From: Microbacterium flavum | Lineage (GTDB): Bacteria > Actinomycetota > Actinomycetes > Actinomycetales > Microbacteriaceae | Length of the DNA: 64,000 nt | Reading direction: 5' to 3' | NCBI RefSeq assembly: GCF_018717645.1 | Contig: NZ_JAFLHG010000006.1 | Coordinates: 1 to 64,000, forward strand | Part shown: positions 51,954 through 61,662 of the stretch, piece after piece | Layout of the letters: every line of letters begins with the position of its first letter | How positions within the stretch are numbered: position 1 is the first letter of the stretch | Made by a program: the position numbers and the translations under genes | Notes under the pieces: generated by a model | The model's database searches: none | Seen by the model: the letters and a program-made list of their open reading frames with translations, nothing else | Told to the model about the DNA's origin: nothing

Positions 51954-52826
51954 ATGAAGATCCTTCTCACCGGCGCCACCGGGTACATCGGCTCCTCCGT
52001 CCTCCGTGTCCTCCGCGCGCACGGCCACGAGGTCATCGCCCCGGTCCGCAGCGCCGACTCGGCGCGGGCTGCGGAGGCGTCAGGCGCCAGCGCCGTCGTC
52101 GGCGACATCACAGACCCCGCGTGGTTCGCGCCGCTGCTGCAGAGTGCGGATGCCGCGATCCACACCGCGGCGCCCGGCGACGGGACGGCCGCGGCATTCG
52201 ATGGGGCCGTGGCGGATGCCGTGATCGCGACGTTCGCGGGGACGGAGAAGCCCTACATCCACACCGGTGGGCTGTGGATCCACGGGCCTTCCGATGACCT
52301 CACCGAGGAGACTCCGTTCGACCCGCCGGCGCTCGTCGCCTGGCGCGCGGATGTGGAGTCGCGGCTCGAAGACGCGGGTCTCGTCCTGTCGATCGTGGAG
52401 CCGGGCATCGTGTACGGCCACGGCGCCGGCATCCCCGCCTCGCTCACCGATGCGCCGACGGACGCCGATGGGCGCCTCACCGTCGTCGGCGACGGAACGC
52501 AGCACTGGCCGACGGTGCACGTCGACGATCTCGCGGAGCTGTACGCCCGCGTGATCGAAGCGCGCTCGCCCGCGGGCCGCGTCCTCGGCCTCGGCGGCGA
52601 CAACCCGATGGTCGCCGAGATCGGCGCCGCTTTCGCCGGCGGCTCCGTCGTTCCCGAGGGTGCGGATGCCTCACGCGCGCGCCTCGGCGCGGCATATGCC
52701 GATGCGCTCATGCTGGACCAGCAGGGAAGCGGCGCGAAGGCGCGGTCGCTCGGGTGGGCGCCGACGCGTCCGTCGCTCATCGAGGACATCCGCTCGGGGA
52801 GCTACGCCGACGCACGTCGGGGCTGA
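51954..52826 (+). CDS. NAD-dependent epimerase/dehydratase family protein
   Basis: A 290-residue atypical SDR: MKILLTGATGYIGSSVLRVL (TGxxGxxG), VGDITDPA, HTGGLWIHG and the catalytic-region change VYGHG; no canonical YxxxK is evident, as in NmrA/atypical SDRs. GATGAGGAG precedes the ATG. The substrate is unknown, possibly a nucleotide-sugar or a quinone. A perfect hairpin follows at 52851. Confidence 0.75.
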   Translation: MKILLTGATGYIGSSVLRVLRAHGHEVIAPVRSADSARAAEASGASAVVGDITDPAWFAPLLQSADAAIHTAAPGDGTAAAFDGAVADAVIATFAGTEKPYIHTGGLWIHGPSDDLTEETPFDPPALVAWRADVESRLEDAGLVLSIVEPGIVYGHGAGIPASLTDAPTDADGRLTVVGDGTQHWPTVHVDDLAELYARVIEARSPAGRVLGLGGDNPMVAEIGAAFAGGSVVPEGADASRARLGAAYADALMLDQQGSGAKARSLGWAPTRPSLIEDIRSGSYADARRG

Positions 52827-52850
52827 GGCGCGCGCCACGCCGGTGCGGAG

Positions 52851-52879
52851 CTCGTCGGGATCCGAGGCGTCCCGACGAG
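52851..52879 (+). terminator. Hairpin terminator after the epimerase gene
   Basis: CTCGTCGGGA (52851-52860) and TCCCGACGAG (52870-52879), 10-bp perfect arms with a 9-nt loop, 25 bp after the stop. Confidence 0.65.
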
Positions 52880-52909
52880 TTCCCAGGTTCGCGCCGCCGG
52901 GGTGCCCTA

Positions 52910-53005
52910 CTGTGTCAGCAGTCCAGGGGGAGTACTCCGACACGGACGGCTCGTCAGTACGGTCGCATCGCGACCCGGGCCGACCGGTCCCGAGACGGGA
53001 TGGGG
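52910..53005 (+). ncRNA. Probable yybP-ykoY (Mn2+) riboswitch upstream of terC
   Basis: The 225-bp leader of the TerC gene contains GGGGAGTA (52927-52934), a GTCA (52953-52956) and GAGAC (52992-52996) in the order of the conserved core of the yybP-ykoY manganese riboswitch; TerC genes are the commonest targets. The outer stem is not obvious by eye, so the boundaries are approximate. Confidence 0.55.
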
Positions 53006-53051
53006 GAGACTCTGGCGTCGACCTCGTCACGCCCGTCTTCTGGAGCCCCCT

Positions 53052-54044
53052 GTGAACATCACGCCACTCGTCTGGATCATCACGATCGCCGTCACGATCC
53101 TCTTCTTCGTGTGGGAGTTCTTCGTCCACGTGCGAAAGCCCCACGAGCCGACGGTGGGCGAGTCCGCCCGCTGGTCGGCGTTCTACATCGGCCTCGCGCT
53201 GCTGTTCGGCGTCGGGATCGGCCTGGTCTCCGGGTGGAACTACGGCGGTGAGTACTTCGCCGGCTACCTGACGGAGAAGGCGCTGTCGATCGACAACCTC
53301 TTCGTCTTCCTCATCCTGATGACCGGTTTCGCGGTGCCCAAGATCTACCAGCAGAAGGTGCTGATGATCGGCATCGTCATCGCGCTGATCATGCGCGGCG
53401 GCTTCATCGCGGTCGGCGCCGCGCTCATCGAGAACTTCTCCTGGGTGTTCTACGTGTTCGGCGCGCTGCTGCTTTTCCTCGCCTACCGACAGGCGTTCGC
53501 ACACGGCGAGTCCGACCCCGCCAACGGTCGGTTCATGCGCTTCGTGCGTCGCATCCTGCCCGTGAGCGACGAGTACAACGGCGACCGGCTGACGGTGGTG
53601 AAGGGCGGCCGCCGCTTCGTCACCCCGATGCTGCTCGTGATCGTCGCGATCGGCATGATCGACCTCGTCTTCGCCATCGACTCGATCCCCGCGATCTACG
53701 GTCTGACCGAAGAGGCCTACATCGTCTTCACCGCCAACGCGTTCGCGCTGATGGGGCTGCGCCAGCTCTACTTCCTCATCGGCGGTCTGCTCGAGCGGCT
53801 CGTCTATCTCGCGCAGGGTCTCGCCGTCATCCTCGCGTTCATCGGCGTGAAGCTGCTCATCCATGCGCTGCACAAGAACGAGCTGCCCTTCATCAACGGC
53901 GGCGAGCACGTGACGTTCATCCCCGAGATCCCGATCTGGCTGTCGCTGCTGTTCATCGCCGCGACGATCACGGTGGCCACCGTGGCCAGCCTCGCGAAGA
54001 CGCGGAAGGACCGGGCGGCCCTCATCGGCGGCGGCGGCGCCTGA
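53052..54044 (+). CDS. TerC/Alx-family membrane transporter
   Basis: A 330-residue protein, GTG start after TGGAG. It has about nine helices with the family's charged motifs inside the membrane: EKALSIDNLFVFLILM and DLVFAIDSIPAIYG, plus the C-terminal IGVKLLIHALH. TerC/Alx/MntP-like proteins export manganese or metallate secreted enzymes. The riboswitch-like leader fits Mn control. The sequence is full length. Confidence 0.88.
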   Translation: MNITPLVWIITIAVTILFFVWEFFVHVRKPHEPTVGESARWSAFYIGLALLFGVGIGLVSGWNYGGEYFAGYLTEKALSIDNLFVFLILMTGFAVPKIYQQKVLMIGIVIALIMRGGFIAVGAALIENFSWVFYVFGALLLFLAYRQAFAHGESDPANGRFMRFVRRILPVSDEYNGDRLTVVKGGRRFVTPMLLVIVAIGMIDLVFAIDSIPAIYGLTEEAYIVFTANAFALMGLRQLYFLIGGLLERLVYLAQGLAVILAFIGVKLLIHALHKNELPFINGGEHVTFIPEIPIWLSLLFIAATITVATVASLAKTRKDRAALIGGGGA

Positions 54045-54091
54045 CCCGGTCGTCCGCGACGCCTGGTGCCGGCGCGGCGGCGAAGGGCGGG

Positions 54092-54700
54092 TCAGTCGGT
54101 GGCGGCGAGGCGCCGTTCGCACACGATCGCCCCGACGTCGCGGGCACCCGCCACCGAACGGCGATGGACCTCGACGACATCGAAGCCGGCGCGCTCGAGC
54201 GCGGCTCGCAGGTCACGCGCCGCCCACCGCTGGGCGGTGGCGACGGCGTGGGTGAAGGGCTCCGTGCTCTCGGCGTCGAAGTAGCCCAGCAGGAGACCCC
54301 CGCCCGGCCGGATGACTCTCGCGAACTCGGCGAGCGGAGCGGCGATCCGTGACGGCGTGTAATGGATCGTGGAGAACCACGAGAGGATGCCGCCGAGGGA
54401 TCCGTCCTCCTCAGCGATGGCCTCGATGCTCTCGACATCGAAGCGCCGACCGGGATAGCGCGCCCGAGCGCCGACGATGAACGGAGCGACGAGGTCGATG
54501 CCGCGCGCGTCGAGTCCGAGGCCGGTCAGATGGTCCGTCCAGTGGCCCGGACCGCACCCCGCATCGACGGCCGGGCCGCTGAGTGCCCGCGCCCACGCCT
54601 CGATGAGGGATCGGTCGCTCGGGTGTGCGGCGTCCACGGACCCGATGAGGTCGGTGTACTCAGCTGCCCGCTTCGCGTAGGCCTCCGTCACGGTCGTCAC
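54092..54700 (-). CDS. SAM-dependent methyltransferase
   Basis: A 202-residue class I methyltransferase: VDAGCGPGHWTDHL is motif I, GIDLV and the DVESI segment the acidic SAM loop, IRPGGGLLLGYFD motif III. GTG start at 54700 (GTGACGACCGTGACG). The substrate is unknown. Convergent with terC, stand-alone. Confidence 0.75.
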   Translation of the reverse strand: MTTVTEAYAKRAAEYTDLIGSVDAAHPSDRSLIEAWARALSGPAVDAGCGPGHWTDHLTGLGLDARGIDLVAPFIVGARARYPGRRFDVESIEAIAEEDGSLGGILSWFSTIHYTPSRIAAPLAEFARVIRPGGGLLLGYFDAESTEPFTHAVATAQRWAARDLRAALERAGFDVVEVHRRSVAGARDVGAIVCERRLAATD

Positions 54701-54891
54701 CGCTCGAGGCTACCGGCGGGGCCGCGCCGTCAATGGATGCATTGACAGCCCAAGGGTCCGGCGAATAGGTTGCGCTAGTGGTCTGACCTCTCGACCACGC
54801 GACGGGTTGCAGTCCTCCGTCCTCTCGTGGATGCTTCCCTGAACCGGCCGGCGACCGCGACCATCCTTCCGACCACCCCGAAAGGCCCCTC

Positions 54892-56163
54892 ATGTCTCCC
54901 CTGAAGCGTCAGCTGCCCCAGCCTGCGGAGCTCCTCGAGCTCATGCAGTTCAAGAAGCCCGAGCTCGACGGTCGCAAGCGGCGCCTGGACGGCGCGCTCA
55001 CGATCTCCGACCTCCGCACCATCGCCAAGCGCCGCACACCGAAGGCCGCCTTCGACTACACCGACGGCGCCGCCGAGGGCGAGCTCTCGCTCGCCCGCGC
55101 CCGCCAGGCGTTCCAGGATGTCGAGTTCCACCCCGACATCCTGCGTCCCGCCGCCGAGGTCGACATGTCCACCGAGATCCTCGGCGGCCCCTCGGCCCTG
55201 CCCTTCGGCATCGCGCCGACCGGCTTCACCCGTCTCATGCAGACCGAAGGCGAGACGGCGGGCGCGGGGGCGGCGGCCGCCGCCGGCATCCCCTTCACGC
55301 TGTCGACGCTCGGCACGACCTCGATCGAGGACGTCAAGGCCGCGAACCCGCACGGGCGCAACTGGTTCCAGCTGTACGTCATGCGCGATCGCGAGATCTC
55401 GTACGGGCTCGTGAAGCGCGCCGCGGCCGCCGGGTTCGACACCCTGCAGTTCACCGTCGACACCCCGGTCGCCGGCGCGCGCCTGCGCGACAAGCGCAAC
55501 GGCTTCTCGATCCCGCCGCAGCTGACGATCGGGACGATCATCAACGCGATCCCGCGGCCCTGGTGGTGGATCGACTTCCTGACGACCCCCAAGCTCGAGT
55601 TCGCGTCGCTGTCGACGACCGGGGGCACGGTCGGCGAGCTCCTGAACTCCGCGATGGACCCGACGATCAGCTACGACGACCTGGACGTCATCCGCGGTAT
55701 GTGGCCGGGCAAGCTCGTCGTCAAGGGCGTGCAGAACGTCGAAGACTCCAAGCGCCTCATCGATCGTGGCGTCGACGGGATCATCCTCTCGAACCACGGC
55801 GGCCGCCAGCTCGATCGGGCTCCGATCCCGTTCCACCTCCTGCCGGAGGTCGTCCGCGAGGTCGGCAAGGATGCCACGGTCATGGTCGACACCGGGATCA
55901 TGAACGGCGCGGACATCGTCGCCGCGGTCGCGCTGGGCGCGAAGTTCACCCTCATCGGCCGCGCCTACCTCTACGGCCTCATGGCCGGGGGGCGTCAGGG
56001 TGTGGACCGCACGATCGAGATCCTCCGCACCGAGATCGAGCGCACGATGAAGCTCCTGGGCGTCTCGTCGCTCGACGAGCTGGAGCCGCGCCACGTCACG
56101 CAGCTCGAGCGCCTGGTGCCGCGCGCGGCCAACGGGGGCGTGCTGACCTCGGCATCCGACTGA
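54892..56163 (+). CDS. FMN-dependent alpha-hydroxy acid dehydrogenase (LldD-like)
   Basis: A 423-residue TIM-barrel flavoenzyme. Signatures: [53 protein letters not shown] (FMN Lys), the active-site [10 protein letters not shown], and [19 protein letters not shown]. Oxidises L-lactate or a similar 2-hydroxy acid; lactate dehydrogenase is likely from the family but mandelate-type cannot be excluded. ATG preceded by GAAAGG. Confidence 0.88.
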   Translation: MSPLKRQLPQPAELLELMQFKKPELDGRKRRLDGALTISDLRTIAKRRTPKAAFDYTDGAAEGELSLARARQAFQDVEFHPDILRPAAEVDMSTEILGGPSALPFGIAPTGFTRLMQTEGETAGAGAAAAAGIPFTLSTLGTTSIEDVKAANPHGRNWFQLYVMRDREISYGLVKRAAAAGFDTLQFTVDTPVAGARLRDKRNGFSIPPQLTIGTIINAIPRPWWWIDFLTTPKLEFASLSTTGGTVGELLNSAMDPTISYDDLDVIRGMWPGKLVVKGVQNVEDSKRLIDRGVDGIILSNHGGRQLDRAPIPFHLLPEVVREVGKDATVMVDTGIMNGADIVAAVALGAKFTLIGRAYLYGLMAGGRQGVDRTIEILRTEIERTMKLLGVSSLDELEPRHVTQLERLVPRAANGGVLTSASD

Positions 56164-56249
56164 TCAGGCCCGCTGTGCGCGCGGGGCCGCGGGTCGACAG
56201 GATGCCAGGGACGCTCGCCCGTGTCAGCGCACGGGTCTACGCTCACGGC

Positions 56250-56543
56250 ATGTGCCGCAACATCCGCGTCCTCCACAATTTCGAACCGCCCACGAACGAT
56301 GACGAGGTGCGGGAGGCCGCGCTGCAGTTCGTCCGCAAGGTGAGCGGGTCGACCCACCCCTCCCGCGCCAACACCGAGCCGTTCGACCACGCGGTCGATG
56401 AGATCGCGCTCGCGACGCGGCGATTGCTCGACGCGCTCGTGACGAACGCGCCCCCGAAGAACCGCGACATCGAAGCGGTCAAGGGGCGCGCCCGCCACGA
56501 GGCGCGCATGGAACGCGAGGTGCGGATCCGGACGGCATCCTGA
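56250..56543 (+). CDS. DUF2277 family protein
   Basis: A 97-residue protein beginning MCRNIRVLHNFEPPTNDDEV, the hallmark of DUF2277, with VRKVSGSTHPSRANTEPFDHAVDEI. A conserved cysteine at position 2 and a basic C-terminus (KGRARHEARMERE). Function unknown; common in actinobacteria. Confidence 0.85.
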   Translation: MCRNIRVLHNFEPPTNDDEVREAALQFVRKVSGSTHPSRANTEPFDHAVDEIALATRRLLDALVTNAPPKNRDIEAVKGRARHEARMEREVRIRTAS

Positions 56544-56572
56544 CCGCCCGGTCGGGGTGCCCGACCGGGCGG
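56544..56572. terminator. Bidirectional terminator
   Basis: CCGCCCGGTCGG (56544-56555), loop GGTGC, CCGACCGGGCGG (56561-56572): 12 perfect pairs between the convergent DUF2277 and GH13 genes. Confidence 0.75.
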
Positions 56573-56576
56573 CGGC

Positions 56577-58331
56577 TCAGGCCGAGGCGAGCCAGACCGT
56601 CGTCTCGGCGGGGACGACGCGATCGGATGCCGTCGGGGACGCGTCGACGGAGCCCGCACTTCCGACGAGCACCTCTCCCGCGTCGGCGGGCAGCGTGAAG
56701 GGTTCGCCACCGAAGTTCGTCACGACCCGCCATCCGTTCGGACGCATGAAGCTGAGCACGTCGGCGCGGCCCGTCTCGATCCACTGGAGCTGCTCCCCGG
56801 TCTGCAGCTCGTGCCGCAGCGCGAGGGCGCGCCGGTAGAGGGAGAGCGTCGATGCGGGATCGCGCTCCTCCACGGAGACGGCGTGGTCGGCGAACCACGC
56901 CGGCTGCGGCAGGTGCGCGCCCGCCGTGCCGAAACCGAACGACGGTCCCTCGGCCGCCCAGGGGAGCGGCACGCGGCATCCGTCGCGACCGAACTGCTCC
57001 TGGTTCGTGCGGAAGTACGTCGGATCCTGGCGCTCGGCGGCGGGGATCTCGGCGACCTCGTGCAGGCCCAGCTCCTCGCCCTGGTAGAGGTACGCCGAGC
57101 CGGGGAGCCCGAGAAGGAACAGGCTCGCCGCGCGCGCGCGCCGCTCGCCGCGCGCGCGGTCCAGCCCGCTCTGATCGGCGCCGGACTCGAGCCATCCTCC
57201 GCCGTGGCGCTTCGGGACGGCGGCATCCTCGGGCAGGTCGTCCAGGCCGACGAGCCCGTAGCGCGTGGCGTGGCGGAAGACGTCGTGATTGGAGAGCACC
57301 CACGTGCTCGAAGAGCCGGACTGCGCGGCGAGGGCGATGTTGTGCGTCACGATGTCGCGGAACTGCGCCGCGTCGAAGTCCGCGACCAGCAGGTCGAAGT
57401 TGAAGGACTGACCGAGGCTCTCGGGGCTCGCATACCGCGGCACGCGGTCCGAGGCCACCCAGGCCTCGGCGACGGCCGTGCGCGGCGGATCGTAGGAGTC
57501 GAACACCTCGCGCCACTGCGCGTACACCTCGTGGACATCGTCCCGGTCGAGGAGCGGGTGATTGCCGTCGACGGGGATGTCCGCGAGCTCCGCGGCGGAG
57601 GGGAGCGGCTCGGAGAGGTCCTTCGTGAGCATGTGAGCGACGTCGATGCGGAATCCGTCGACGCCCCGATCGGACCAGAACCGCAGTGTCGTCACGAAGT
57701 CCGCGCGCACCTCGGCATTCGCCCAGTTCAGGTCGGGCTGCTCGATCGCGAAGCTGTGCAGGTACCACTGCCCGTCGTCGACGCGCTCCCACGCGCTCCC
57801 GCCGAATGCGGCTGTCCAGTCGGTGGGCGGTTCGGCCCCGTCCGGCCCGCTGCCCTCGCGGAAGATGTACCGCTCGCGCGCCGCGGAGCCGCGGCCGGCG
57901 GTCAGCGCCTCCTGGAACCAGACATGCTGGTCGGATGTGTGGTTGGGCACGATGTCGACGACGACCTTGATCCCGCGCGCGTGGAGCGCGGCGGTGAGGG
58001 CATCGAAGTCCGCGAGGGTGCCGAGGCGCGGGTCGACATCGCGGTAGTCGGCGACGTCGTAACCGCCGTCGGCGAGCTCGGACGGGTAGAACGGACTCAG
58101 CCAGACGGCGTCGATCCCGAGCTCGGCGAGGTAGTCGGCGCGCGACAGGATGCCGCGGATGTCGCCGAGCCCGTCACCGTCGGCATCCGCGAAGCTGCGC
58201 GGGTAGATCTGGTAGACCGCCGCCTGCCGCCACCACGGCGGCATCTCGGTCTGCGGAACCTGCGCGGCGGGAGTGGTGGTGGCCGTGGCGGCGGCGTCGG
58301 TCGGGACGGTGGTGTCGGTCGGGACGGTCAC
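56577..58331 (-). CDS. GH13 alpha-glucosidase (oligo-1,6-glucosidase/trehalose-type family)
   Basis: A 584-residue glycoside hydrolase. Conserved regions: WWRQAAVYQIYPRSFADADG, DIVPNHTSDQHVWF (region I), GVDGFRIDVAHML with the nucleophile Asp (region II), AVAEAWVAS with the acid/base Glu (region III) and VLSNHDVFRH with the third Asp (region IV). Intracellular (no signal peptide). It is the last gene of the sugar ABC operon and would split imported alpha-glucosides. The 99-bp gap before it holds a 14-bp tandem repeat. Confidence 0.9.
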   Translation of the reverse strand: MTVPTDTTVPTDAAATATTTPAAQVPQTEMPPWWRQAAVYQIYPRSFADADGDGLGDIRGILSRADYLAELGIDAVWLSPFYPSELADGGYDVADYRDVDPRLGTLADFDALTAALHARGIKVVVDIVPNHTSDQHVWFQEALTAGRGSAARERYIFREGSGPDGAEPPTDWTAAFGGSAWERVDDGQWYLHSFAIEQPDLNWANAEVRADFVTTLRFWSDRGVDGFRIDVAHMLTKDLSEPLPSAAELADIPVDGNHPLLDRDDVHEVYAQWREVFDSYDPPRTAVAEAWVASDRVPRYASPESLGQSFNFDLLVADFDAAQFRDIVTHNIALAAQSGSSSTWVLSNHDVFRHATRYGLVGLDDLPEDAAVPKRHGGGWLESGADQSGLDRARGERRARAASLFLLGLPGSAYLYQGEELGLHEVAEIPAAERQDPTYFRTNQEQFGRDGCRVPLPWAAEGPSFGFGTAGAHLPQPAWFADHAVSVEERDPASTLSLYRRALALRHELQTGEQLQWIETGRADVLSFMRPNGWRVVTNFGGEPFTLPADAGEVLVGSAGSVDASPTASDRVVPAETTVWLASA

Positions 58332-58356
58332 GGGGAGAGGTGCCTTTCGGGTCGGG

Positions 58357-58406
58357 TGTCGGGGATCGGATGTCGGGGATCGGATGTCGGGGATCGGATG
58401 TCGGGA
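58357..58406. repeat. 14-bp tandem repeat upstream of the GH13 gene
   Basis: TGTCGGGGATCGGA occurs three times perfectly (58357-58370, 58371-58384, 58385-58398), followed by a partial copy TGTCGGGA. It lies in the intergenic space between the permease stop and the GH13 start. Confidence 0.8.
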
Positions 58407-58430
58407 TTCAGCGGGGGTCGGAACGGTCGA

Positions 58431-59354
58431 TCAGCCCTTGACGGCGCCCTGCGTGACGCCCTCCATGACCCAGCGCTGCGTGAAGAGGTAGACGACGATC
58501 GCGGGCGCCATGGCCATGAGGTACGACGCGAACGACACGTTGTAGTTGTTGCTGAACTGGGTCTGGAAGAGGTTCTGCCGCACGGGGAGCGTCTGCAGCG
58601 CCGGGTCGGAGATGATGAGCGAGGGCATCATGAAGTCGTTCCATGCGTAGAGGAACGCGAAGATGCCGACCGTGGCGCTCATGGGGGCCAGGAGCGGGAA
58701 GATCAGCCTCCAGAACGTCTGCCAGGTCGTCGCGCCGTCGATCCGCGCGCTCTCCTCGAGTTCCAGCGGGATGGAGCGCAGGAAGGCGGTGAACAGCAGC
58801 ACGCTGAAGCTGAGCTGGAACATGGTCGCGAGGATCATGACGCCGAACGGATTGTCGAGCCCGACCCGTCCCGTGAGCTGGATCTGCGGCAGGGCCACCA
58901 CGGGGAACGGGATGAACATCGCGGCGAGCAGGTAGAAGAACGAGTAGCGGAAGAGGCGTCGGTCCCAGTTGCGGACGATCGCGTACGAGGCGAGCGCGGC
59001 GAGGATGATCGTCGCGACCACGGTGCCGGCGGTCACGAGGAGCGAGATGGATGCGCCGACGGGGAACTTCGTGAGGTTCCACGCCTGGACGAACCCGTCG
59101 ATGCTGAACGGGGCGGGCAGCGAGAAGGCGTTGCCGTCGACCGCCTGGCCGGTGGTCTTGAACGCCATGGAGATCGTGACGTAGAGGGGGAGCAGGACGG
59201 TGACGGCGCAGAGGATGAGGATGATCGTCCCCGACCAGTTCACCCGCTCCATCGCGGTCCGCGGTGAGCGCGCCCGGCGGGTTCTGCCCGCTCGGTCCGC
59301 GTCGACGGTGATCTCGGCCTGCTCGAAGGCGAGTGCCGGCTGCGAGGTGGTCAT
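58431..59354 (-). CDS. ABC sugar transporter permease, MalG type
   Basis: A 307-residue permease with six helices and the EAA loop LEESARIDGATTWQTFWRLI (about 195-215) that docks the ATPase. The N-terminal 30 residues are cytosolic and basic. It overlaps the stop of the MalF-type gene by 1 bp. No ATP-binding subunit is encoded here; a shared MsiK-type ATPase elsewhere is expected in actinobacteria. Confidence 0.88.
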   Translation of the reverse strand: MTTSQPALAFEQAEITVDADRAGRTRRARSPRTAMERVNWSGTIILILCAVTVLLPLYVTISMAFKTTGQAVDGNAFSLPAPFSIDGFVQAWNLTKFPVGASISLLVTAGTVVATIILAALASYAIVRNWDRRLFRYSFFYLLAAMFIPFPVVALPQIQLTGRVGLDNPFGVMILATMFQLSFSVLLFTAFLRSIPLELEESARIDGATTWQTFWRLIFPLLAPMSATVGIFAFLYAWNDFMMPSLIISDPALQTLPVRQNLFQTQFSNNYNVSFASYLMAMAPAIVVYLFTQRWVMEGVTQGAVKG

Positions 59355-60265
59355 CAGAACTGGTTCCTTCCGCGCGTGAGCGAGAGCTGGAGGACGGAGA
59401 TCAGCACCGCGACGATGAAGAAGATGGTCGCGTTGGCCATCTGGTAGGCGTAGTCGCCGCCGTTGAACCCGGCGATGATCGTCATCGCGATGCTGCGGGT
59501 GGCGGTGCCGGGGCCCCCGTTGGTGAGGCCGACGATGATGTCGTAGGCGTTGAGGAAGCCCTTGAACCCGAGGATGACGTTGATCACGACATAGCCGGCG
59601 ACGAGGGGGAGGGTGATCCGCAGCAGCTGCTGCGTCTTGCCGGCGCCGTCGAGGTCGGCGGCCTCGTACACATCACCGGGAACGGACAGGAGCCCGGCGA
59701 TGTAGATGAGGAGGGTGCCCGGGATCGCCTGCCAGGCCGTGACGATGACGATCGCGACCCAGGCGAGGTCGGGGTTGGCGAGCAGGCTCGACTCGAGCCA
59801 CGGGATGCCCGTGCCGCTGCCGAGTGCGGGGATCGAGTTGGAGAACAGGAAGTTGAAGACGTAGGCGATGATGATGCCCGAGATCACCATCGGGATGACG
59901 AAGATCGCGCGCAGCCCCGTCTTGAAGCGGATCCGCGAGGTGAGTCCCACCGCGAGCAGGAACGCCGCGATGTTCACGACGATGACGCAGGCGATCGACA
60001 GACCGAAGGTGAACAGGTAGCTCTGCAGGATCGCGGGGTCGCTGAACAGGGCGATGTAGTTCGTCAGGCCGATGAAGTTCCAGTCGCCGATCCCGATCGA
60101 GTCCGTGAAGCTGAAGAAGATGCCGATGACCCCGGGAACCGTGATGGCGAGCGTGAAGAGGATAAGGCTCGGCAGCAGGAAGAGGTAGTAGATCGGCTCG
60201 ACACGGCGGGTGCTGCGCCGGGCGGTCCGGTCCCCCTGCGTGACGAGGGTCGTGGTCGTTGCCAT
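59354..60265 (-). CDS. ABC sugar transporter permease, MalF type
   Basis: A 303-residue permease with six helices (first at about 25-45, PIYYLFLLPSLILFTLAI) and the EAA loop YEAADLDGAGKTQQLLRITL. Pairs with the MalG-type protein to form the membrane channel. Starts 4 bp after the substrate-binding protein gene stop. Confidence 0.88.
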   Translation of the reverse strand: MATTTTLVTQGDRTARRSTRRVEPIYYLFLLPSLILFTLAITVPGVIGIFFSFTDSIGIGDWNFIGLTNYIALFSDPAILQSYLFTFGLSIACVIVVNIAAFLLAVGLTSRIRFKTGLRAIFVIPMVISGIIIAYVFNFLFSNSIPALGSGTGIPWLESSLLANPDLAWVAIVIVTAWQAIPGTLLIYIAGLLSVPGDVYEAADLDGAGKTQQLLRITLPLVAGYVVINVILGFKGFLNAYDIIVGLTNGGPGTATRSIAMTIIAGFNGGDYAYQMANATIFFIVAVLISVLQLSLTRGRNQF

Positions 60266-60268
60266 CGC

Positions 60269-61549
60269 TCAGCCCTCCTTCGGCTGGCGGAACGCGAGAC
60301 GCGCCCAGTCCTGGTCCATGGTGCGCAGGATGGATGTCGGCGAGTCGCCGAACACCATCGCCTGCGCGTAGTTGAAGACGGGGATGGTCTTCGGCACGAG
60401 GACCGACGGCCCCTGGTAGATCTCCCCGGCGTTGTAGAACGGGATCATGCCCGCGATCCGCGGGTCGTCGGGTTCGGCGGCGCCCGTGATCGGGGTGAAC
60501 CCGAGCTGGGAGGCGTTGTACGCCTCGATGCGCTCGGGGACGAACAGGTACTCCAGGAAGTCGCGCGCCGCCTCCTGGTGGCGAGAGCCCTCGGGGATCA
60601 TCGCCGCGAGATCCATGTTGACCCGCACCTTGCGATCGTCGGGATCAGCGGTCATCGGCAGCGGGAACGTCCCGAGTTTCAGGTCGGGGGCCGTCTTGGC
60701 GATCTCGCTGAACGCCCACGGCCCCTGGAGGTACATGGCGGCCTGCCCCTTGGCGAAGGCGAGGTTGCCGTCTCCGTAGCCGCGGCTGTCGGCATCCGGG
60801 TTCGTGTACGTCGAGGTGAGCTGCAGCATCTTGTCGGTGGCGCCGGAGAAGTCGTTCTCGAACGAGACCGGCGATCCGGAGCCGACATCCGCGCCCTGCG
60901 CCCTGAGCCGCTCGAAGAAGTCGAGGACATCGAGCGAGCCGCCGACGGAGTAGTCGTACCAGCCCTGGCCGATCGTCCAGTCATCCTTGAACGTCGCGTA
61001 GAACGGGGTGATCCCGGCGGCCTTGAGCTTCTCGCACACCGCGATCAGCTCGTCCCACGTGGTCGGGACCTCGAGGCCGTTGTCGGCGAAGATCTGCGTG
61101 TTGTAGATGACGGATGCCGCCATGACCGAGTACGGCAGCGCGCTGATGCGACCGTCGCACTTGCCGTACTGGTCGATGAGCGGCTGCAGGTTCTGATCGG
61201 ATTCCGCGGCGGCCTCGGTGCCGGACAGGTCGCTCAGAGCGCAGCGCTCGACGAAGCGCGCGATCTCGTAGTTGTAGTTGGCGAGCATGATGTCGGGCGG
61301 GTTCCCCCGGACGAAGCTCGCCGACACGACGTCCACGCCGGAGGTGTCCATGACGACCTCGACCTTGTCCTGCGAGGCGTTGTAGTCGGCGACGACCTTG
61401 CTCATGAAGTCGAGCGCTTCGCGCTTGCTGAAGGTGAAGCGGACCGTCTCCCTTCCGTCGGCCGAACAGCCCGCCAGGGCCGCGGCGACGAGGGTCGTCG
61501 CCGCGAGAGCCGCCAGCAGCCGCCGCCCTCTTCGCGCTAGTAGAGACAC
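60269..61549 (-). CDS. ABC sugar-binding lipoprotein
   Basis: A 426-residue extracellular solute-binding protein (family 1). GTG start at 61549 with GGAGG 6 bp upstream; the longer ORF to 61684 crosses the operator. The signal TTLVAAALAGC gives a lipidated Cys. The body has typical features: FTFSKREALDFMSKVVADYN, MLANYNYEIARF, TTWDELIAVCEKLKAAGITP and AFAKGQAAMYLQGPW. Ligand likely an alpha-glucoside (from the GH13 partner). Confidence 0.88.
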   Translation of the reverse strand: MSLLARRGRRLLAALAATTLVAAALAGCSADGRETVRFTFSKREALDFMSKVVADYNASQDKVEVVMDTSGVDVVSASFVRGNPPDIMLANYNYEIARFVERCALSDLSGTEAAAESDQNLQPLIDQYGKCDGRISALPYSVMAASVIYNTQIFADNGLEVPTTWDELIAVCEKLKAAGITPFYATFKDDWTIGQGWYDYSVGGSLDVLDFFERLRAQGADVGSGSPVSFENDFSGATDKMLQLTSTYTNPDADSRGYGDGNLAFAKGQAAMYLQGPWAFSEIAKTAPDLKLGTFPLPMTADPDDRKVRVNMDLAAMIPEGSRHQEAARDFLEYLFVPERIEAYNASQLGFTPITGAAEPDDPRIAGMIPFYNAGEIYQGPSVLVPKTIPVFNYAQAMVFGDSPTSILRTMDQDWARLAFRQPKEG

Positions 61550-61595
61550 CGTCGTCCTCCCATCACGCTGGCATCCCTGCCAACGTCGAAGATTA

Positions 61596-61612
61596 GATTT
61601 ACTCGCCAAATC
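61596..61612. promoter_or_regulatory. Probable ROK operator in the divergent promoter region
   Basis: GATTT-ACTCGCC-AAATC, an AT-rich dyad in otherwise GC-rich DNA, between the ROK gene and the sugar-binding protein gene. Position and symmetry suit the ROK repressor; the sugar released by the uptake system would relieve it. Confidence 0.5.
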
Positions 61613-61662
61613 AATTGGTTGCAGGCAGTATTGCAGGAGATTCGACGAAAGGTCAAGACCCC

